Shown one piece after another: positions 34,948 through 45,126 of a stretch of DNA of 64,000 bases (position 1 is the first letter of the stretch; each line of letters opens with the position of its first letter). Made by a program: the position numbers and the translations under genes. The stretch comes from Microbacteriaceae bacterium (lineage in GTDB: Bacteria; Actinomycetota; Actinomycetes; Actinomycetales; Microbacteriaceae), in assembly GCA_004297935.1 (NCBI GenBank), contig SCRE01000008.1, positions 186,001 through 250,000 on the forward strand, in the 5' to 3' direction. The notes below the pieces were generated by a model that made no database searches, was not told the DNA's origin, and was given only the letters and a program-made list of their open reading frames with translations.

Positions 34948-37674
34948 GTGACCGTCAACGATCAGGACCCGTATTCGGTGAACTACATCGACACGGACCC
35001 GGAAGAGACCGCGGAGTGGCAGGAATCGCTCGACGCCGTCGTTGCGGCGGAAGGTCGTGGCAGGGCCCGCGAGATCATGCTCAGCCTGCTCAAGCGCTCC
35101 AAAGAACTGCAACTGAACGTGCCGATGGTTCCGACGACGGACTATATCAACACCATCTCCCCCGAAAACGAGCCGGACTTTCCGGGCGACGAAGCGCTGG
35201 AACGCCGTTACCGGGCCTGGATCCGCTGGAACGCGGCCATCCAGGTGCACCGCGCGCAGCGGCCGGGCATCGCCGTCGGCGGTCACATCTCCACCTATGC
35301 CTCCAGCGCCGCCCTTTATGAGGTCGGGTTCAACCATTTCTTCCGAGGTCAGGACCACCCGGGCGGCGGCGACCAGATCTTCGTCCAGGGACACGCCTCC
35401 CCCGGCATCTACGCTCGCGCTTTCCTCGAGGGCAGGCTCAGCACCGACCAGCTCGACGGGTTCCGGCAGGAGAAGTCGCACGCCGCCAACGGATTGTCCT
35501 CATACCCGCATCCTCGGCTCATGCCGGACTTCTGGCAGTTCCCAACCGTGTCGATGGGGCTCGGCCCGATCAATGCGATCTACCAGGCGCAGCTGAACCG
35601 CTACCTCACCCACCGCAGCATCAAGGACGCCTCCGACCAGCATGTCTGGGCGTTCCTCGGCGACGGCGAGATGGACGAGGTCGAGAGCCGCGGCCAACTG
35701 CAGGTCGCTGCCAACGAGGGTCTGGACAACCTCACGTTCGTCATCAACGCCAACCTGCAACGGCTCGACGGCCCGGTGCGCGGCAACGGCAAGATCATCC
35801 AGGAGCTGGAGAGCTTCTTCCGCGGTGCCGGCTGGAACGTCATCAAGGTGATCTGGGGCCGTGAATGGGATGTCCTGCTCGATCGTGACACCGACGGCGC
35901 CCTCGTCAACCTGATGAACGTCACACCGGACGGCGACTACCAGACCTACAAGGCCGAGAACGGCGCGTACGTGCGCGAACACTTCTTCGGCCGCGATCCG
36001 CGCACCCTCGAGATGGTCGCGGGCTATTCGGACCAAGACCTCTGGAACTTGAAACGCGGCGGCCACGACTACCGCAAGGTCTACGCCGCGTTCCAGGCTG
36101 CGGTCCAACACACGGGCCAGCCGACGGTGATCATCGCGAAGACGGTGAAGGGCTACGGTCTCGGGCCCAGTTTCGAGGGCCGCAACGCGACCCACCAGAT
36201 GAAGAAGATGACGCTGGAGAACCTGAAGACCTTCCGCGACGCGATGCACATTCCCATCACGGATGCGCAACTCGAGGAGAACCCCTACCTGCCCCCGTAC
36301 TACAACCCGGGCGAGCAGGATGAGACGATCCGGTATCTGCGGGAGCGCCGCCGCGTGCTCGGCGGCTACATCCCGGAGCGTCGCACGCGCCACACGCCGG
36401 TTCCGCTTCCGGACGATGCGACGTACGCGATCGCGAAGAAGGGCTCAGGAACGCAGGAGATCGCCACGACCATGGCGTTTGTGCGCCTGTTGAAGGATCT
36501 GCTGCGATCCGAGGACTTCGGGCACCGAATCGTGCCGATCATCCCGGATGAGGCCCGCACGTTCGGCATCGACGCGTTCTTCCCGAATGCGAAGATCTAC
36601 AACCCGAACGGGCAGCACTACACGTCGGTCGACCGAGAGCTCCTGTTGGCCTACAAGGAGAGCCCGCAGGGCCAGATCATCCATGTCGGCATCAATGAAG
36701 CCGGCGCGGCGGCAGCGTTCACCGCGGTTGGAACGTCGTATTCGACTCAGGGCGAGGTGCTGATCCCGATCTACGTGTTCTACTCGATGTTCGGCTTCCA
36801 ACGCACCGGCGACGCGTTCTGGGCTGCGGGCGATCAGATGGCCCGCGGCTTCATCATCGGTGCAACGGGCGGCCGCACGACGCTGACCGGCGAGGGGCTG
36901 CAGCACGCGGACGGCCATTCCCCGCTGCTGGCATCCACCAACCCTGCGGTCGTGTCGTACGATCCTGCCTACGGCTACGAGATCGGCCACATCGTGCACA
37001 GCGGGTTGGACCGCATGTATGGCGGCACGCACCCCGACCCGAACGTCATGTACTACCTCACCGTGTACAACGAACCGATCGTGCACCCCGCCGAACCGGA
37101 CGGCCTCGACGTCGATGGTCTCGTGCGCGGGATCTACAAGCTGCGCGACGCGATGAACGACGGGCCGAAGTCGCAACTCTTGGCATCCGGGGTCGCGGTC
37201 GGCTGGGCACTGGAAGCCCAGCGTCTGCTGGCCGCGGATTGGGGCGTCTCAGCGGATGTCTGGTCAGTCACCTCGTGGGGCGAGCTTCGCAAAGACGGCC
37301 TCGCCGCGGAGAGCCACAACTTCCTGAACCCGGACGCCGAGCGCGCGGTGCCCTATCTCACACGTGTGTTGGCTAAGGCACGGGGGCCGTTCGTCGCGGT
37401 GAGCGACTACATGCACGCCGTTCCGGATCAGGTCCGCCAGTTCGTGCCAGGCGACTTCGCGTCGCTCGGCGCCGACGGATTCGGGTTCTCGGACACGCGC
37501 GCCGCCGCCCGGCGGTTCTTCAAGATCGACGGTCCGTCGCTGGTCGTTCGAACGCTGGAATTGCTGGCCGCCCGCGGACAGGTCGATCCCTCACTGCCCG
37601 CGCAGGCCATCGACCGCTATCGGCTGTTCGATGTGACCGCGGGCACCACCGGCTCCGCCGGCGGCGAGAGCTGA
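34948..37674 (+). CDS. aceE: Pyruvate dehydrogenase E1 component (homodimeric type)
   Basis: The 908-residue enzyme matches the length of single-chain AceE. The thiamine-diphosphate motif [14 protein letters not shown] ... [10 protein letters not shown] (~236-275) is intact, as are [20 protein letters not shown]-type substrate residues and the transketolase-like domain with [15 protein letters not shown]. It decarboxylates pyruvate and acetylates the E2 lipoyl domain, feeding acetyl-CoA. GTG 34948 is set by GAGG five nt upstream. The fasR-like gene begins 15 nt downstream, linking acetyl-CoA supply with fatty-acid synthesis. Confidence 0.96.
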   Translation: MTVNDQDPYSVNYIDTDPEETAEWQESLDAVVAAEGRGRAREIMLSLLKRSKELQLNVPMVPTTDYINTISPENEPDFPGDEALERRYRAWIRWNAAIQVHRAQRPGIAVGGHISTYASSAALYEVGFNHFFRGQDHPGGGDQIFVQGHASPGIYARAFLEGRLSTDQLDGFRQEKSHAANGLSSYPHPRLMPDFWQFPTVSMGLGPINAIYQAQLNRYLTHRSIKDASDQHVWAFLGDGEMDEVESRGQLQVAANEGLDNLTFVINANLQRLDGPVRGNGKIIQELESFFRGAGWNVIKVIWGREWDVLLDRDTDGALVNLMNVTPDGDYQTYKAENGAYVREHFFGRDPRTLEMVAGYSDQDLWNLKRGGHDYRKVYAAFQAAVQHTGQPTVIIAKTVKGYGLGPSFEGRNATHQMKKMTLENLKTFRDAMHIPITDAQLEENPYLPPYYNPGEQDETIRYLRERRRVLGGYIPERRTRHTPVPLPDDATYAIAKKGSGTQEIATTMAFVRLLKDLLRSEDFGHRIVPIIPDEARTFGIDAFFPNAKIYNPNGQHYTSVDRELLLAYKESPQGQIIHVGINEAGAAAAFTAVGTSYSTQGEVLIPIYVFYSMFGFQRTGDAFWAAGDQMARGFIIGATGGRTTLTGEGLQHADGHSPLLASTNPAVVSYDPAYGYEIGHIVHSGLDRMYGGTHPDPNVMYYLTVYNEPIVHPAEPDGLDVDGLVRGIYKLRDAMNDGPKSQLLASGVAVGWALEAQRLLAADWGVSADVWSVTSWGELRKDGLAAESHNFLNPDAERAVPYLTRVLAKARGPFVAVSDYMHAVPDQVRQFVPGDFASLGADGFGFSDTRAAARRFFKIDGPSLVVRTLELLAARGQVDPSLPAQAIDRYRLFDVTAGTTGSAGGES

Positions 37675-37689
37675 CGGTGCGCAAGACAC

Positions 37690-38886
37690 GTGCCTAAAAC
37701 CAAGGAAGAGACACTCGCCTGGCTCCGCAAGATCTCGGGTGAGCTGGCCACGGCCACGCTCAAACGGCTTGAAGACACGCTGCCCTGGTACGGCGACATG
37801 CCACCGGGGCGACGGTCCGCCGTCGGCCTGGTCGCCCAGGCCGGCATCACGTCGTTCATCTCCTGGTTCGACGACCCACGCTCGACACCGTGGATCGCAG
37901 CGGATGTCTTCGGCGCCGCCCCGCGGGAGCTGCTGCGTTCGGTGACGCTGCAGCAGACGCTGCAATTGATCAAGGTGACCGTCGAAGTCGTCGAGGATCG
38001 CGTCAAGGACGGCGGCGAGCTGCTCCGTGAGGCGATCCTGTTGTACTCGCGCGAGATCGCCTTCGCCGCGGCAGATGTCTATGCGCGTGCCGCCGAAGCA
38101 CGCGGGCTCTGGGACGCGCGGCTGGAGGCACTCGTCGTCGACTCGATCCTCACCGGCGAATACGACGATGAACTGCCAAGCCGCATCGCCGCGCTCGGCT
38201 GGCACGGCCACGGCGAGGTCAGCGTGTTGGTCGGGACCGCGCCACCGGTCCTCGACGTCGATCAGCTGCGGCGCACCGCTCGTCACATGTCGGCGGACGT
38301 GCTGATCGGCGTGCAGGGCAGCAGGCTCGTGCTGGTGATCGGGCGGGCTCGCCCGAGTTCAGAGGAGCAGGACGACGCGATCGGCGCAGAACCACTGGTC
38401 AATTTCCTCGATATCGCTTTGCAGTTGGAGCCGGGCTTCGGACCTGGCCACCTGGTGCTCGGCCACGAGGTTCCGACACTCGTGGACGCATCGAAGAGCG
38501 CCAAGGCGGCCCTGGCCGGATTCGCCGTCGCCAAGGGGTGGCGCAACTGCCCGCGCCCTGTGCACGCCGACGATCTGCTGCCCGAGCGGGCTCTCGCCGG
38601 CGACGGCCTGGCGCGTGCGACATTGATCAATCGCATCTACAAACCGCTCCAGGCGCACTCGCCCGAATTGCTGACCACCCTCCGGTGCTACCTGGACAAC
38701 GGCCGGTCGCTGGAGGCGACGGCACGCGAGCTGTTCGTTCATCCGAACACGGTGAGGTACCGCCTCAAACGCGTCACGGACGTGATCGGCTGGGATGCGA
38801 CCGGCGCGCGCGAAGCACTCATCCTGCAGTCCGCTCTCATCGTCGGCTCGATCAACGAACCGGATGCTCCGCTGCGCAGGCGATGA
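37690..38886 (+). CDS. fasR: FasR-like PucR-type transcriptional regulator of fatty-acid synthesis
   Basis: The 398-residue protein has an N-terminal regulatory region, a GGDEF-like fold of the CdaR type (~170-280) and a C-terminal PucR helix-turn-helix: LLTTLRCYLDNGRSLEATAR then ELFVHPNTVRYRLKRVTDVIGW. In Streptomyces, FasR is the PucR-type activator immediately upstream of fabD-fabH-acpP-fabF, the same order as here, so the name follows from synteny and family. GTG 37690 is used. Direct evidence of acyl-CoA sensing is not in the sequence. Confidence 0.85.
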   Translation: MPKTKEETLAWLRKISGELATATLKRLEDTLPWYGDMPPGRRSAVGLVAQAGITSFISWFDDPRSTPWIAADVFGAAPRELLRSVTLQQTLQLIKVTVEVVEDRVKDGGELLREAILLYSREIAFAAADVYARAAEARGLWDARLEALVVDSILTGEYDDELPSRIAALGWHGHGEVSVLVGTAPPVLDVDQLRRTARHMSADVLIGVQGSRLVLVIGRARPSSEEQDDAIGAEPLVNFLDIALQLEPGFGPGHLVLGHEVPTLVDASKSAKAALAGFAVAKGWRNCPRPVHADDLLPERALAGDGLARATLINRIYKPLQAHSPELLTTLRCYLDNGRSLEATARELFVHPNTVRYRLKRVTDVIGWDATGAREALILQSALIVGSINEPDAPLRRR

Positions 38887-38892
38887 CGCTGC

Positions 38893-38948
38893 TGGTCGAG
38901 TAGCGAGGCGGTGGGTCGAGTAGGCCGCCCGCGGCCGTATCGAGACCA
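38893..38948. repeat. Intergenic TGGTCGAGTAG...TATCGAGACCA repeat-type element
   Basis: The fasR-fabD gap contains TGGTCGAGTAG followed by GGTCGAGTAG, a GC stem GGCCGC/GCGGCC and TATCGAGACCA. Imperfect palindromes with these ends are frequent interspersed repeats in Microbacteriaceae-type genomes; here the left end is doubled. It may also overlap a FasR binding region, which in Streptomyces lies in this gap. Confidence 0.55.
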
Positions 38949-39037
38949 ACGAATTCGTACACTATCCACAAAGCTTTCGCTCGCAGTTGTGAGAGTGTCG
39001 ACACCGCGGAAGCTGCGGCTGTTGGCAGACTAGTACG

Positions 39038-39958
39038 GTGATTGTTGTCGTCTGCCCGGGCCAGGGCTCCCAAACGCCCGGTTTTCTCGAGTCCTGGCTG
39101 GCCGATCCGACTGCGCGCGCGTTGCTCGGAGAGTTTTCGGATGCGGCGGGGCTCGACCTGATCGCACACGGCACGGTGTCGAACGCTGAGACGATCCGCG
39201 ACACGGCCGTGGCGCAACCGCTGATCGTCGGCGCAAGCCTGCTCGCGTTGCGGGCACTGCTGAAGGCGGGCGCGGAAGGTCGCATCGGTGGCATCGCCGG
39301 CCACTCTGTCGGCGAGATTGCTGCGGCGGCCGGGTCAGGCATCCTGAGCGAACCCGATGCGCTCCAATTCGTGAGCGAGCGCGCCGTTGCCATGGCGCAA
39401 GCCGCAGCCGCAACACCAACCGGGATGAGCGCCGTACTCGGCGGCGATCAAGACGCCGTCGTCGCTCACATCCGGACGTTCGACCTCGAGCCGGCCAACT
39501 ACAACGGCGGCGGCCAGATCGTGGTCGCCGGCGCCGTCGACGCGCTGGCGCGGCTGGCAGACGAGCCGCTCCGCGGCACGCGCGTCGTTCCGCTGCAGGT
39601 GGCCGGCGCGTTCCACACGCATTACATGGAACCGGCGCGTGACTGGCTTGCCGACGCGGCCGGGGCCTTCCGGACCGGCGACCCGACACTTCGCATCTGG
39701 ACCAACAGCGACGGTTCCGTCGTGCGTTCGGGTGCCCGATTCCTCGAATTGGTCGTCGGCCAGGTGGCATCCCCCGTACGCTGGGATCTGTGCATGGCCG
39801 CGTTCTCCGCTGCCGGAGTCACCGGCGTGGTCGAGCTTGCGCCAGCCGGCGCCCTGACCGGACTCGCCAAACGAGGACTCAAAGGAGTCCCGACGGTGGC
39901 GATCAAGACACCGGACGATCTGCCCGCGGCCATCGAACTGTTCGATCAGTTCGCCTGA
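39038..39958 (+). CDS. fabD: Malonyl-CoA:ACP transacylase
   Basis: The 306-residue enzyme begins MIVVVCPGQGSQTPGFLESW, has the catalytic Ser in AGHSVGEIAAAAGSG (~90), the Arg region VSERAVAMAQAA (~115) and catalytic His in AGAFHTHYMEPA (~192). It loads malonyl onto ACP for elongation. It is followed by fabH after 27 nt in the fasR-fabD-fabH-acpP-fabF operon. Confidence 0.95.
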   Translation: MIVVVCPGQGSQTPGFLESWLADPTARALLGEFSDAAGLDLIAHGTVSNAETIRDTAVAQPLIVGASLLALRALLKAGAEGRIGGIAGHSVGEIAAAAGSGILSEPDALQFVSERAVAMAQAAAATPTGMSAVLGGDQDAVVAHIRTFDLEPANYNGGGQIVVAGAVDALARLADEPLRGTRVVPLQVAGAFHTHYMEPARDWLADAAGAFRTGDPTLRIWTNSDGSVVRSGARFLELVVGQVASPVRWDLCMAAFSAAGVTGVVELAPAGALTGLAKRGLKGVPTVAIKTPDDLPAAIELFDQFA

Positions 39959-39985
39959 TCACCGCGAGAGAGACTGCCCACAGAC

Positions 39986-40990
39986 ATGACCCAACCCGTT
40001 CTTCAACAGAGCCACGGACCAGCTTTCACCCGGATGCTCGCATTCGGCGCCGCTCGCGGCGACCTGACCGTCTGGAACGACGACATCGTCGGCCCGATCA
40101 ATTCCTCGGATGAGTGGATTCAGCAGCGCACGGGGATCGTGACCCGCCGACGTGCGTCCAAGGCCATCCTCGCGGTCGACCTGGCGACGGAGGCGGCCCG
40201 TGAGGCGATCGAGAAGTCCGGTGTCGCTGCCGCGGACATCGACCTGGTCATCATCGCAACGATCAGCAACGTGCAGCAGACGCCTTCCATGGCTGCGGTC
40301 GTCGCCGACCGGGTCGGCGCAAACCCGGCCGCAGCCTACGACGTCAACGCGGCGTGCGCCGGCTACGCATACGCGGTCGCCCAGGCGGATGCGCTGATCC
40401 GCGGCGGTGTTGCGCACTATGCGCTCGTCGTCGGTGCGGAGAAGCTCTCCGATATCGTCGACCCCACCGACCGGTCCATCTCGTTCCTGCTCGGCGATGG
40501 TGCCGGGGCCACCGTGATCGGGCCGAGTGAGACGCCCGGCATCGCGCCAACCGTCTGGGGGTCGGACGGCTCACGGGCCGGCGCGGTCGGCATGAACGCC
40601 ACTCTGACCCAGTTCCGTGACGGTGATGCAGAGTGGCCGACGTTGCGGCAGGAGGGCCAGACGGTCTTCCGCTGGGCGGTCTGGGACATGGCGAAGGTCG
40701 CTCGCGAGGCACTCGACGTCGCCGGGATCAGCGCCGCCGACCTGGCCGCATTCATCCCGCACCAGGCGAACATGCGCATCATCGACGAGTTCGCAAAGCA
40801 GCTCAAGCTGCCGAGCACGGTCATCATCGCTCGCGACATCGAGACGACAGGAAACACCTCGGCCGCCTCCATTCCGCTGGCGACCCACCGACTGCTGCAG
40901 GGGCATCCCGAGCTGCGCGGCGGCCTCGCACTGCAGATCGGCTTCGGTGCCGGTCTGGTCTACGGCGCGCAGGTCGTCGTACTCCCGTAA
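39986..40990 (+). CDS. fabH: 3-oxoacyl-ACP synthase III
   Basis: The 334-residue thiolase-fold enzyme has the Cys-His-Asn triad in VNAACAGYAYAVAQ (~124), FIPHQANMRI (~258) and ETTGNTSAASIPL (~288). It condenses acetyl- or branched acyl-CoA with malonyl-ACP to start fatty-acid synthesis; actinobacterial enzymes often prefer branched primers. ATG 39986 lies 27 nt after fabD; acpP follows after 41 nt. Confidence 0.95.
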   Translation: MTQPVLQQSHGPAFTRMLAFGAARGDLTVWNDDIVGPINSSDEWIQQRTGIVTRRRASKAILAVDLATEAAREAIEKSGVAAADIDLVIIATISNVQQTPSMAAVVADRVGANPAAAYDVNAACAGYAYAVAQADALIRGGVAHYALVVGAEKLSDIVDPTDRSISFLLGDGAGATVIGPSETPGIAPTVWGSDGSRAGAVGMNATLTQFRDGDAEWPTLRQEGQTVFRWAVWDMAKVAREALDVAGISAADLAAFIPHQANMRIIDEFAKQLKLPSTVIIARDIETTGNTSAASIPLATHRLLQGHPELRGGLALQIGFGAGLVYGAQVVVLP

Positions 40991-41031
40991 ACTGATCAAC
41001 GGTCAAACGACACCCACCAAGGAGAAACAAC

Positions 41032-41280
41032 ATGGCATTGTCCACCGAAGAAGTTCTTGCCGGCCTGGCCGAACTCATCAACGACGAGACCGGCATTGCA
41101 ACCGACACGGTTGAGCTGGGCAAGTCGTTCACAGACGACCTCGACATCGATTCCATCTCGATGATGACAATCGTCGTCAACGCCGAGGACAAGTTCGACG
41201 TGAAGATCCCGGACGAAGAGGTCAAGAACCTCAAGACCGTCGGAGATGCCGTCGACTTCATCGTCAAGGCGCAGGCGTAG
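41032..41280 (+). CDS. acpP: Acyl carrier protein
   Basis: The 82-residue acidic four-helix protein has the phosphopantetheine attachment Ser in TDDLDIDSISMMTIVVNAED (~42); the usual DSL is DSI here, a normal actinobacterial variant. It carries the growing chain between FabD, FabH and FabF. AAGGAG precedes ATG 41032 by 9 nt, strong as expected for an abundant protein. Confidence 0.96.
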   Translation: MALSTEEVLAGLAELINDETGIATDTVELGKSFTDDLDIDSISMMTIVVNAEDKFDVKIPDEEVKNLKTVGDAVDFIVKAQA

Positions 41281-41409
41281 CAACGCACTTCCGTGCGGCC
41301 GGCGCCGCTTCTGGGCGTGCGCCCCTGATCAATATGCGCCGGCCTCACGTGTTTCCCCGACTGCGGAGTTTCCGTAGCAGGTATTCGCATGATCCTCGGA
41401 GAGATCGTT

Positions 41410-42645
41410 ATGACCAAAAAGATCGTCGTCACCGGTGTCGGCGCGGCGTCGCCGCTCGGCGGCACCGCAGCCGAAAGCTGGAGTGCGTTACTCGCAGGCG
41501 AATCCGGCACCTCAACGCTGACCCAGGATTGGGTCGCCGAGAATGACCTTCCCGTCACGTTCGCCGCGCAGGCCAAGGTTGCCGCCGCAGACGTGCTGCA
41601 ACGGCACGAACTCAAACGGCTCGACCCGTCGAGCCAGTTCGCGCTGATCGCCGGCCGCGAGGCGTGGGCGGATGCCGGTGCTCCAGAACTCGAGCCGGAG
41701 CGCCTCGCCATCGACTGGGCGACCGGAATCGGCGGAGTCTGGACGCTGCTGGACGCGTGGGACACGCTGCGCACCCGAGGGCCGCGTCGGGTACTGCCGA
41801 TGACCGTACCGATGCTGATGCCCAACGGGCCTGGAGCCGCGATCGGAATGGACCTGCATGCGCGTGCGGGCATCCGCACCGTCGTCTCAGCGTGCGCGTC
41901 GAGCACCGAATCGATCGCCAACGCCTACGACCATCTGCAACAAGGCCTGGCCGATGTGATCATCGCGGGTGGCTCGGAGGCGGCGATTCACCCGCTGCCG
42001 ATCGCGTCGTTTGCGGCCATGCAGGCACTGTCGAAACGCAACGACTCACCGGCCACAGCGTCGCGCCCGTATGACGTGTCACGTGACGGCTTCGTGCTCG
42101 GCGAGGGCGCCGCGGCTCTCGTGCTGGAAACCGAAGAACATGCGAAGGCACGCGGGGCGAGGATCTACGCGGAGCTGGTCGGCGGTTCCGTCACCAGTGA
42201 CGCCTATCACATCACCGCACCCGACCCGGAGGGGTCCGCTGCCGCTCGTGCCATGCTCGCGGCCATCGAACACTCAGGCGCCTCCGTGTCCGACGTCAAC
42301 CACGTCAACGCACACGCCACGAGCACTCCGGTCGGCGACATCGCGGAGTACAACGCGCTGCGCCGGGTCTTCGGCGACCTGCTCGAGGGCATCCCGGTGT
42401 CGGCGACCAAGGCGTCGACCGGCCACCTGCTCGGTGGCGCCGGCGCGATCGAGGCATTCTTCACCGTGATGGCCCTGCACGAACGCACAGCGCCGCCGAC
42501 GATCAACCTGACGCAGCAAGACCCCGAGATCCCATTGGACGTCGTGACGGCCCCGCGCTCTCTCGGCTCGGGCGATCTGCTGGCGATCAGCAACTCGTTC
42601 GGGTTCGGCGGGCACAACGCGGTCATCGCCTTCCGCAGCGTCTAG
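41410..42645 (+). CDS. fabF: 3-oxoacyl-ACP synthase II
   Basis: The 411-residue elongating condensing enzyme has the Cys-His-His triad in TVVSACASSTESIANA (~161), VNAHATSTPVGDIAE (~301) and ASTGHLLGGAGAIEAF (~337), and ends SFGFGGHNAVIAFRSV. ATG 41410, with GGAGAG seven nt upstream, is preferred over the ATG at 41389. It terminates the fab operon. Confidence 0.95.
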   Translation: MTKKIVVTGVGAASPLGGTAAESWSALLAGESGTSTLTQDWVAENDLPVTFAAQAKVAAADVLQRHELKRLDPSSQFALIAGREAWADAGAPELEPERLAIDWATGIGGVWTLLDAWDTLRTRGPRRVLPMTVPMLMPNGPGAAIGMDLHARAGIRTVVSACASSTESIANAYDHLQQGLADVIIAGGSEAAIHPLPIASFAAMQALSKRNDSPATASRPYDVSRDGFVLGEGAAALVLETEEHAKARGARIYAELVGGSVTSDAYHITAPDPEGSAAARAMLAAIEHSGASVSDVNHVNAHATSTPVGDIAEYNALRRVFGDLLEGIPVSATKASTGHLLGGAGAIEAFFTVMALHERTAPPTINLTQQDPEIPLDVVTAPRSLGSGDLLAISNSFGFGGHNAVIAFRSV

Positions 42646-42655
42646 CCGCCCGGCG

Positions 42656-42679
42656 CGATCACCAGCGTTCGAGTGATCG
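42656..42679. terminator. Candidate bidirectional terminator hairpin
   Basis: CGATCAC (42656-42662) and GTGATCG (42673-42679) form a perfect 7-bp stem with a 10-nt loop in the gap between the convergent fabF and DUF3145 genes. No T-tract follows on either strand, so Rho-independent function is uncertain. Confidence 0.4.
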
Positions 42680-42683
42680 GTCG

Positions 42684-43187
42684 TCACCCCACCTGGTGCA
42701 ACCAGACCACGGGGGCGAAGTCGCTGGCGTGGCGGAACGGTTCGAGTTCGTCGTCCCAGGCCTGGCCGAGGGCCAGACGCAGTTCTCGGTGCAATTCGAG
42801 TGCGTTGGTGCCCGCCACCTCCATGGCATAGCGCACGCGATCCTCGGAGACGACCATGTTGCCGGCGGTGTCGGTCTGGGCGTAGAAGATGCCGAGGTCC
42901 GGCGTGTGCAGCCAACGGCCGCCGTCGGTGCCGAGCCCGGCATCCTCCGTGACCTCGAACCTGACGTCTTCCCAGCCGCGCAACGACGACGCGATCGCCG
43001 CTCCGGTGCCCTGGGCACCCTCCCAATAGAACTCGGCGCGCTGAGTGTTGCGCAGCACAGGCTGCTCACACCACGCGAAGCTCACGGCACGCCCGAGAGC
43101 GCGACCGGTCGCCCACTCGACGTGTGGGCAAATCGCGCGGGGCGACGAGTGCACGTAAAGCACGCCTCGAGCCGTTGGTGCCGCCAT
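42684..43187 (-). CDS. DUF3145 family protein
   Basis: The 167-residue soluble protein matches the actinobacterium-specific DUF3145 family: AAPTARGVLYVHSSPRAICP at the start, AVSFAWCEQPVLRNTQRAEF (~42), TDTAGNMVVSEDRVRYAMEV (~100) and WDDELEPFRHASDFAPVVWL at the end. ATG 43187 has GGAGG 6 nt upstream, overriding longer in-frame starts. No function is known; it is usually found beside the fab/aceE cluster, as here. Confidence 0.9.
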   Translation of the reverse strand: MAAPTARGVLYVHSSPRAICPHVEWATGRALGRAVSFAWCEQPVLRNTQRAEFYWEGAQGTGAAIASSLRGWEDVRFEVTEDAGLGTDGGRWLHTPDLGIFYAQTDTAGNMVVSEDRVRYAMEVAGTNALELHRELRLALGQAWDDELEPFRHASDFAPVVWLHQVG

Positions 43188-43469
43188 GGTGGTCCTCCGT
43201 TCGGTGTGGTACGACTTCCCCATCGCCCGACTGAACGGATGCTCACGATCTTGCTGTGACGACACGACTGTGAACTTGTGTACGGCGTTGCCGCCGATAC
43301 CTGCATTATGCCCCAGATAACGGTTGAATCACAAGGTTGTCATTCCGGGCGTGTTCGACGCGCTCAGCCATCCTCGATAATACAAACTCAGTACTGCATG
43401 CCCGGTATTTACATACTAGTTATCTGGTCACGCCAATCGTCTGCATCGGTAAACCGCGTCAGGAGTCGC
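43188..43469. promoter_or_regulatory. 282-nt AT-richer divergent gap ahead of the PadR regulator
   Basis: The gap separates DUF3145 and the PadR gene. Its middle (about 43375-43425) is distinctly AT-rich for this genome and contains the palindromes CAGTACTG and ACTAGT, the kind of site PadR proteins use for autoregulation. No coding sequence is seen. Confidence 0.4.
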
Positions 43470-44081
43470 ATGTCGATCCGCCAGAGTCTGCTCGCCATCC
43501 TCAATCAGGGGCCTTGCTACGGCTATCAATTACGCAGTGAGTTCGATCGGCGCACCGGGTCGCGGTGGCCGCTCAACGTCGGTCAGATCTACAACACGCT
43601 TGATCGGCTGGAGCGCGACGGGCTGGTCGAAAAAGCCGACACAGACCAGGCCGGGCACGTCTACTATGCGATCACCTCGGCCGGCGCCGCTGAGGCGGCC
43701 GGATGGCTCTCCTCCGCGGTGGTGCGCGCCGGCCCCGCCCGAGATGAACTGGCCATCAAGCTGGCCATCGCCGTGACGCTGCCGGATGTCGATGTCGCTG
43801 CGGTGATCCAAACGCAGCGGGCGGCCAGCCTTCGGGCGGTGCAGGAACTGGCTGCGATCCGCGACAGGTCAGCGGAGCCCATCTCCACCGAAGGGCTGGC
43901 AGGACTACTCGTCATCCAGTCGCAACTCTTTGCGGCCGAAGCGGAAGTGCACTGGCTCGACCATGTCCAGAGGCAGCTGGCACAGGCATCCGTTGCCGAG
44001 ATGCGGGCGCCTGTGCCGCTACGCACGGAGACTCCTAAGCGGGGGCGACCCTCAAACACGCGCGCCGCGGCGCATCCATGA
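43470..44081 (+). CDS. PadR-family transcriptional regulator
   Basis: The 203-residue protein has the PadR winged helix at the N terminus: MSIRQSLLAILNQGPCYGYQ, LRSEFDRRTGSRWPLNVGQ, IYNTLDRLERDGLVEKADTD (recognition helix and wing), then a C-terminal dimerisation helix (Vir_Act_alpha_C, ~95-180). AGGAG precedes ATG 43470. PadR proteins usually repress an adjacent transporter; here the neighbour is a convergent DUF1684 gene, so the target is not evident. Confidence 0.9.
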   Translation: MSIRQSLLAILNQGPCYGYQLRSEFDRRTGSRWPLNVGQIYNTLDRLERDGLVEKADTDQAGHVYYAITSAGAAEAAGWLSSAVVRAGPARDELAIKLAIAVTLPDVDVAAVIQTQRAASLRAVQELAAIRDRSAEPISTEGLAGLLVIQSQLFAAEAEVHWLDHVQRQLAQASVAEMRAPVPLRTETPKRGRPSNTRAAAHP

Positions 44082-44101
44082 CGTGACGCCGGCCGAGCGT
44101 G

Positions 44102-44977
44102 CTACTCGGCGTGCAGCAGGACACCCGCCCTGTTCAGCACGTTCTTCTCCCCCGCCTCGATCGGCACCGTGAAGCGATTCTGCTTCGGCGGCATGGGGCA
44201 ATTGAACGCATAGCTGAAGGCGCAGGGCGGCAGGACGGCCCGATTGAAGTCGAGCGTGATGGTTCCGTCCGGATGAGGGGCCACGAACAGGAAGCGCCCG
44301 ACCGAGTATGTGCTGTCGCCACTGGTCGCATCCGCGAACACCAGCTGCAGGGCCCGGCCGGCCTTGAACGCCGCCAGGTCGTAATCGATGCCGTCCTTGC
44401 TGAACGTGATCGAGCCGGGGATGACCAGTTCACGGGTCTTACCGTCGTCTTTCATATGCTCGAACCCCAGCGTGACACCGTCGGCATTGGGGGTGAACGT
44501 ACCCTGAATGACCCACTCCGGGTTGTAGTCGAACGCATCGATCCGCCCGAACTCCTGGATTCCCTGTGAATCGGCATCCCATACTCGAAGCGCGTAGCCG
44601 CCGTCCGCGCCCGCGATGACGAAGCCGGCGACCGTGTCGCTGAACACGATCTCGCTCGGGTCGGGGTCGTCCTTGCCACGCACGACGACCTGGCCGTCGA
44701 CCAGAGCCCCGTCGACGCGAATGCCATCTGATGCCGCCGCCGTCAGCCGCAGACCCGACACGCCGCCGCCCAGCGGCGCCCACAGCCCGGGTACACCCCA
44801 GATCGGTTGATCGGCGCCCGGTTCGCCCGTGATCCACTGAGTGTTCACCAGGGCGAGACTACCCAGCGGCTGGGTGACGGCCAACGCCCGACGATCGCGA
44901 TATGCGGCAAGCAGCGCGGCCGGGTCGGTGGGGGCGGCGCTCGGCGCCTGCGGGATTGTCGCGGCTGTTTCGGTCAT
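44102..44977 (-). CDS. DUF1684 family protein
   Basis: The 291-residue soluble protein has the DUF1684 layout: helical start (DPAALLAAYRDRRALAVTQP), beta-rich centre, and the hallmark C-terminal ITLDFNRAVLPPCAFSYAFN with CPMPPKQNRFTVPIEAGEK. Structure-based work places the family near flavin- or ligand-binding beta barrels, but the function is unknown. ATG 44977 is preferred to 44986 because the GAGG site would abut the latter. Confidence 0.88.
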   Translation of the reverse strand: MTETAATIPQAPSAAPTDPAALLAAYRDRRALAVTQPLGSLALVNTQWITGEPGADQPIWGVPGLWAPLGGGVSGLRLTAAASDGIRVDGALVDGQVVVRGKDDPDPSEIVFSDTVAGFVIAGADGGYALRVWDADSQGIQEFGRIDAFDYNPEWVIQGTFTPNADGVTLGFEHMKDDGKTRELVIPGSITFSKDGIDYDLAAFKAGRALQLVFADATSGDSTYSVGRFLFVAPHPDGTITLDFNRAVLPPCAFSYAFNCPMPPKQNRFTVPIEAGEKNVLNRAGVLLHAE

Positions 44978-45126
44978 GGGTCCCATCCTCGGTCAGGTCA
45001 TCTGAGTCAACGGCATTCGACACGGGTTTATTGCGTCGCACGTCGGAATATTCTCAGCGGTCTGTGACCCGGCCCGGTCGAGATGGTCGCGTCCGACGCC
45101 GGCCGGGCGGCCCGGGCAGGAGACGA

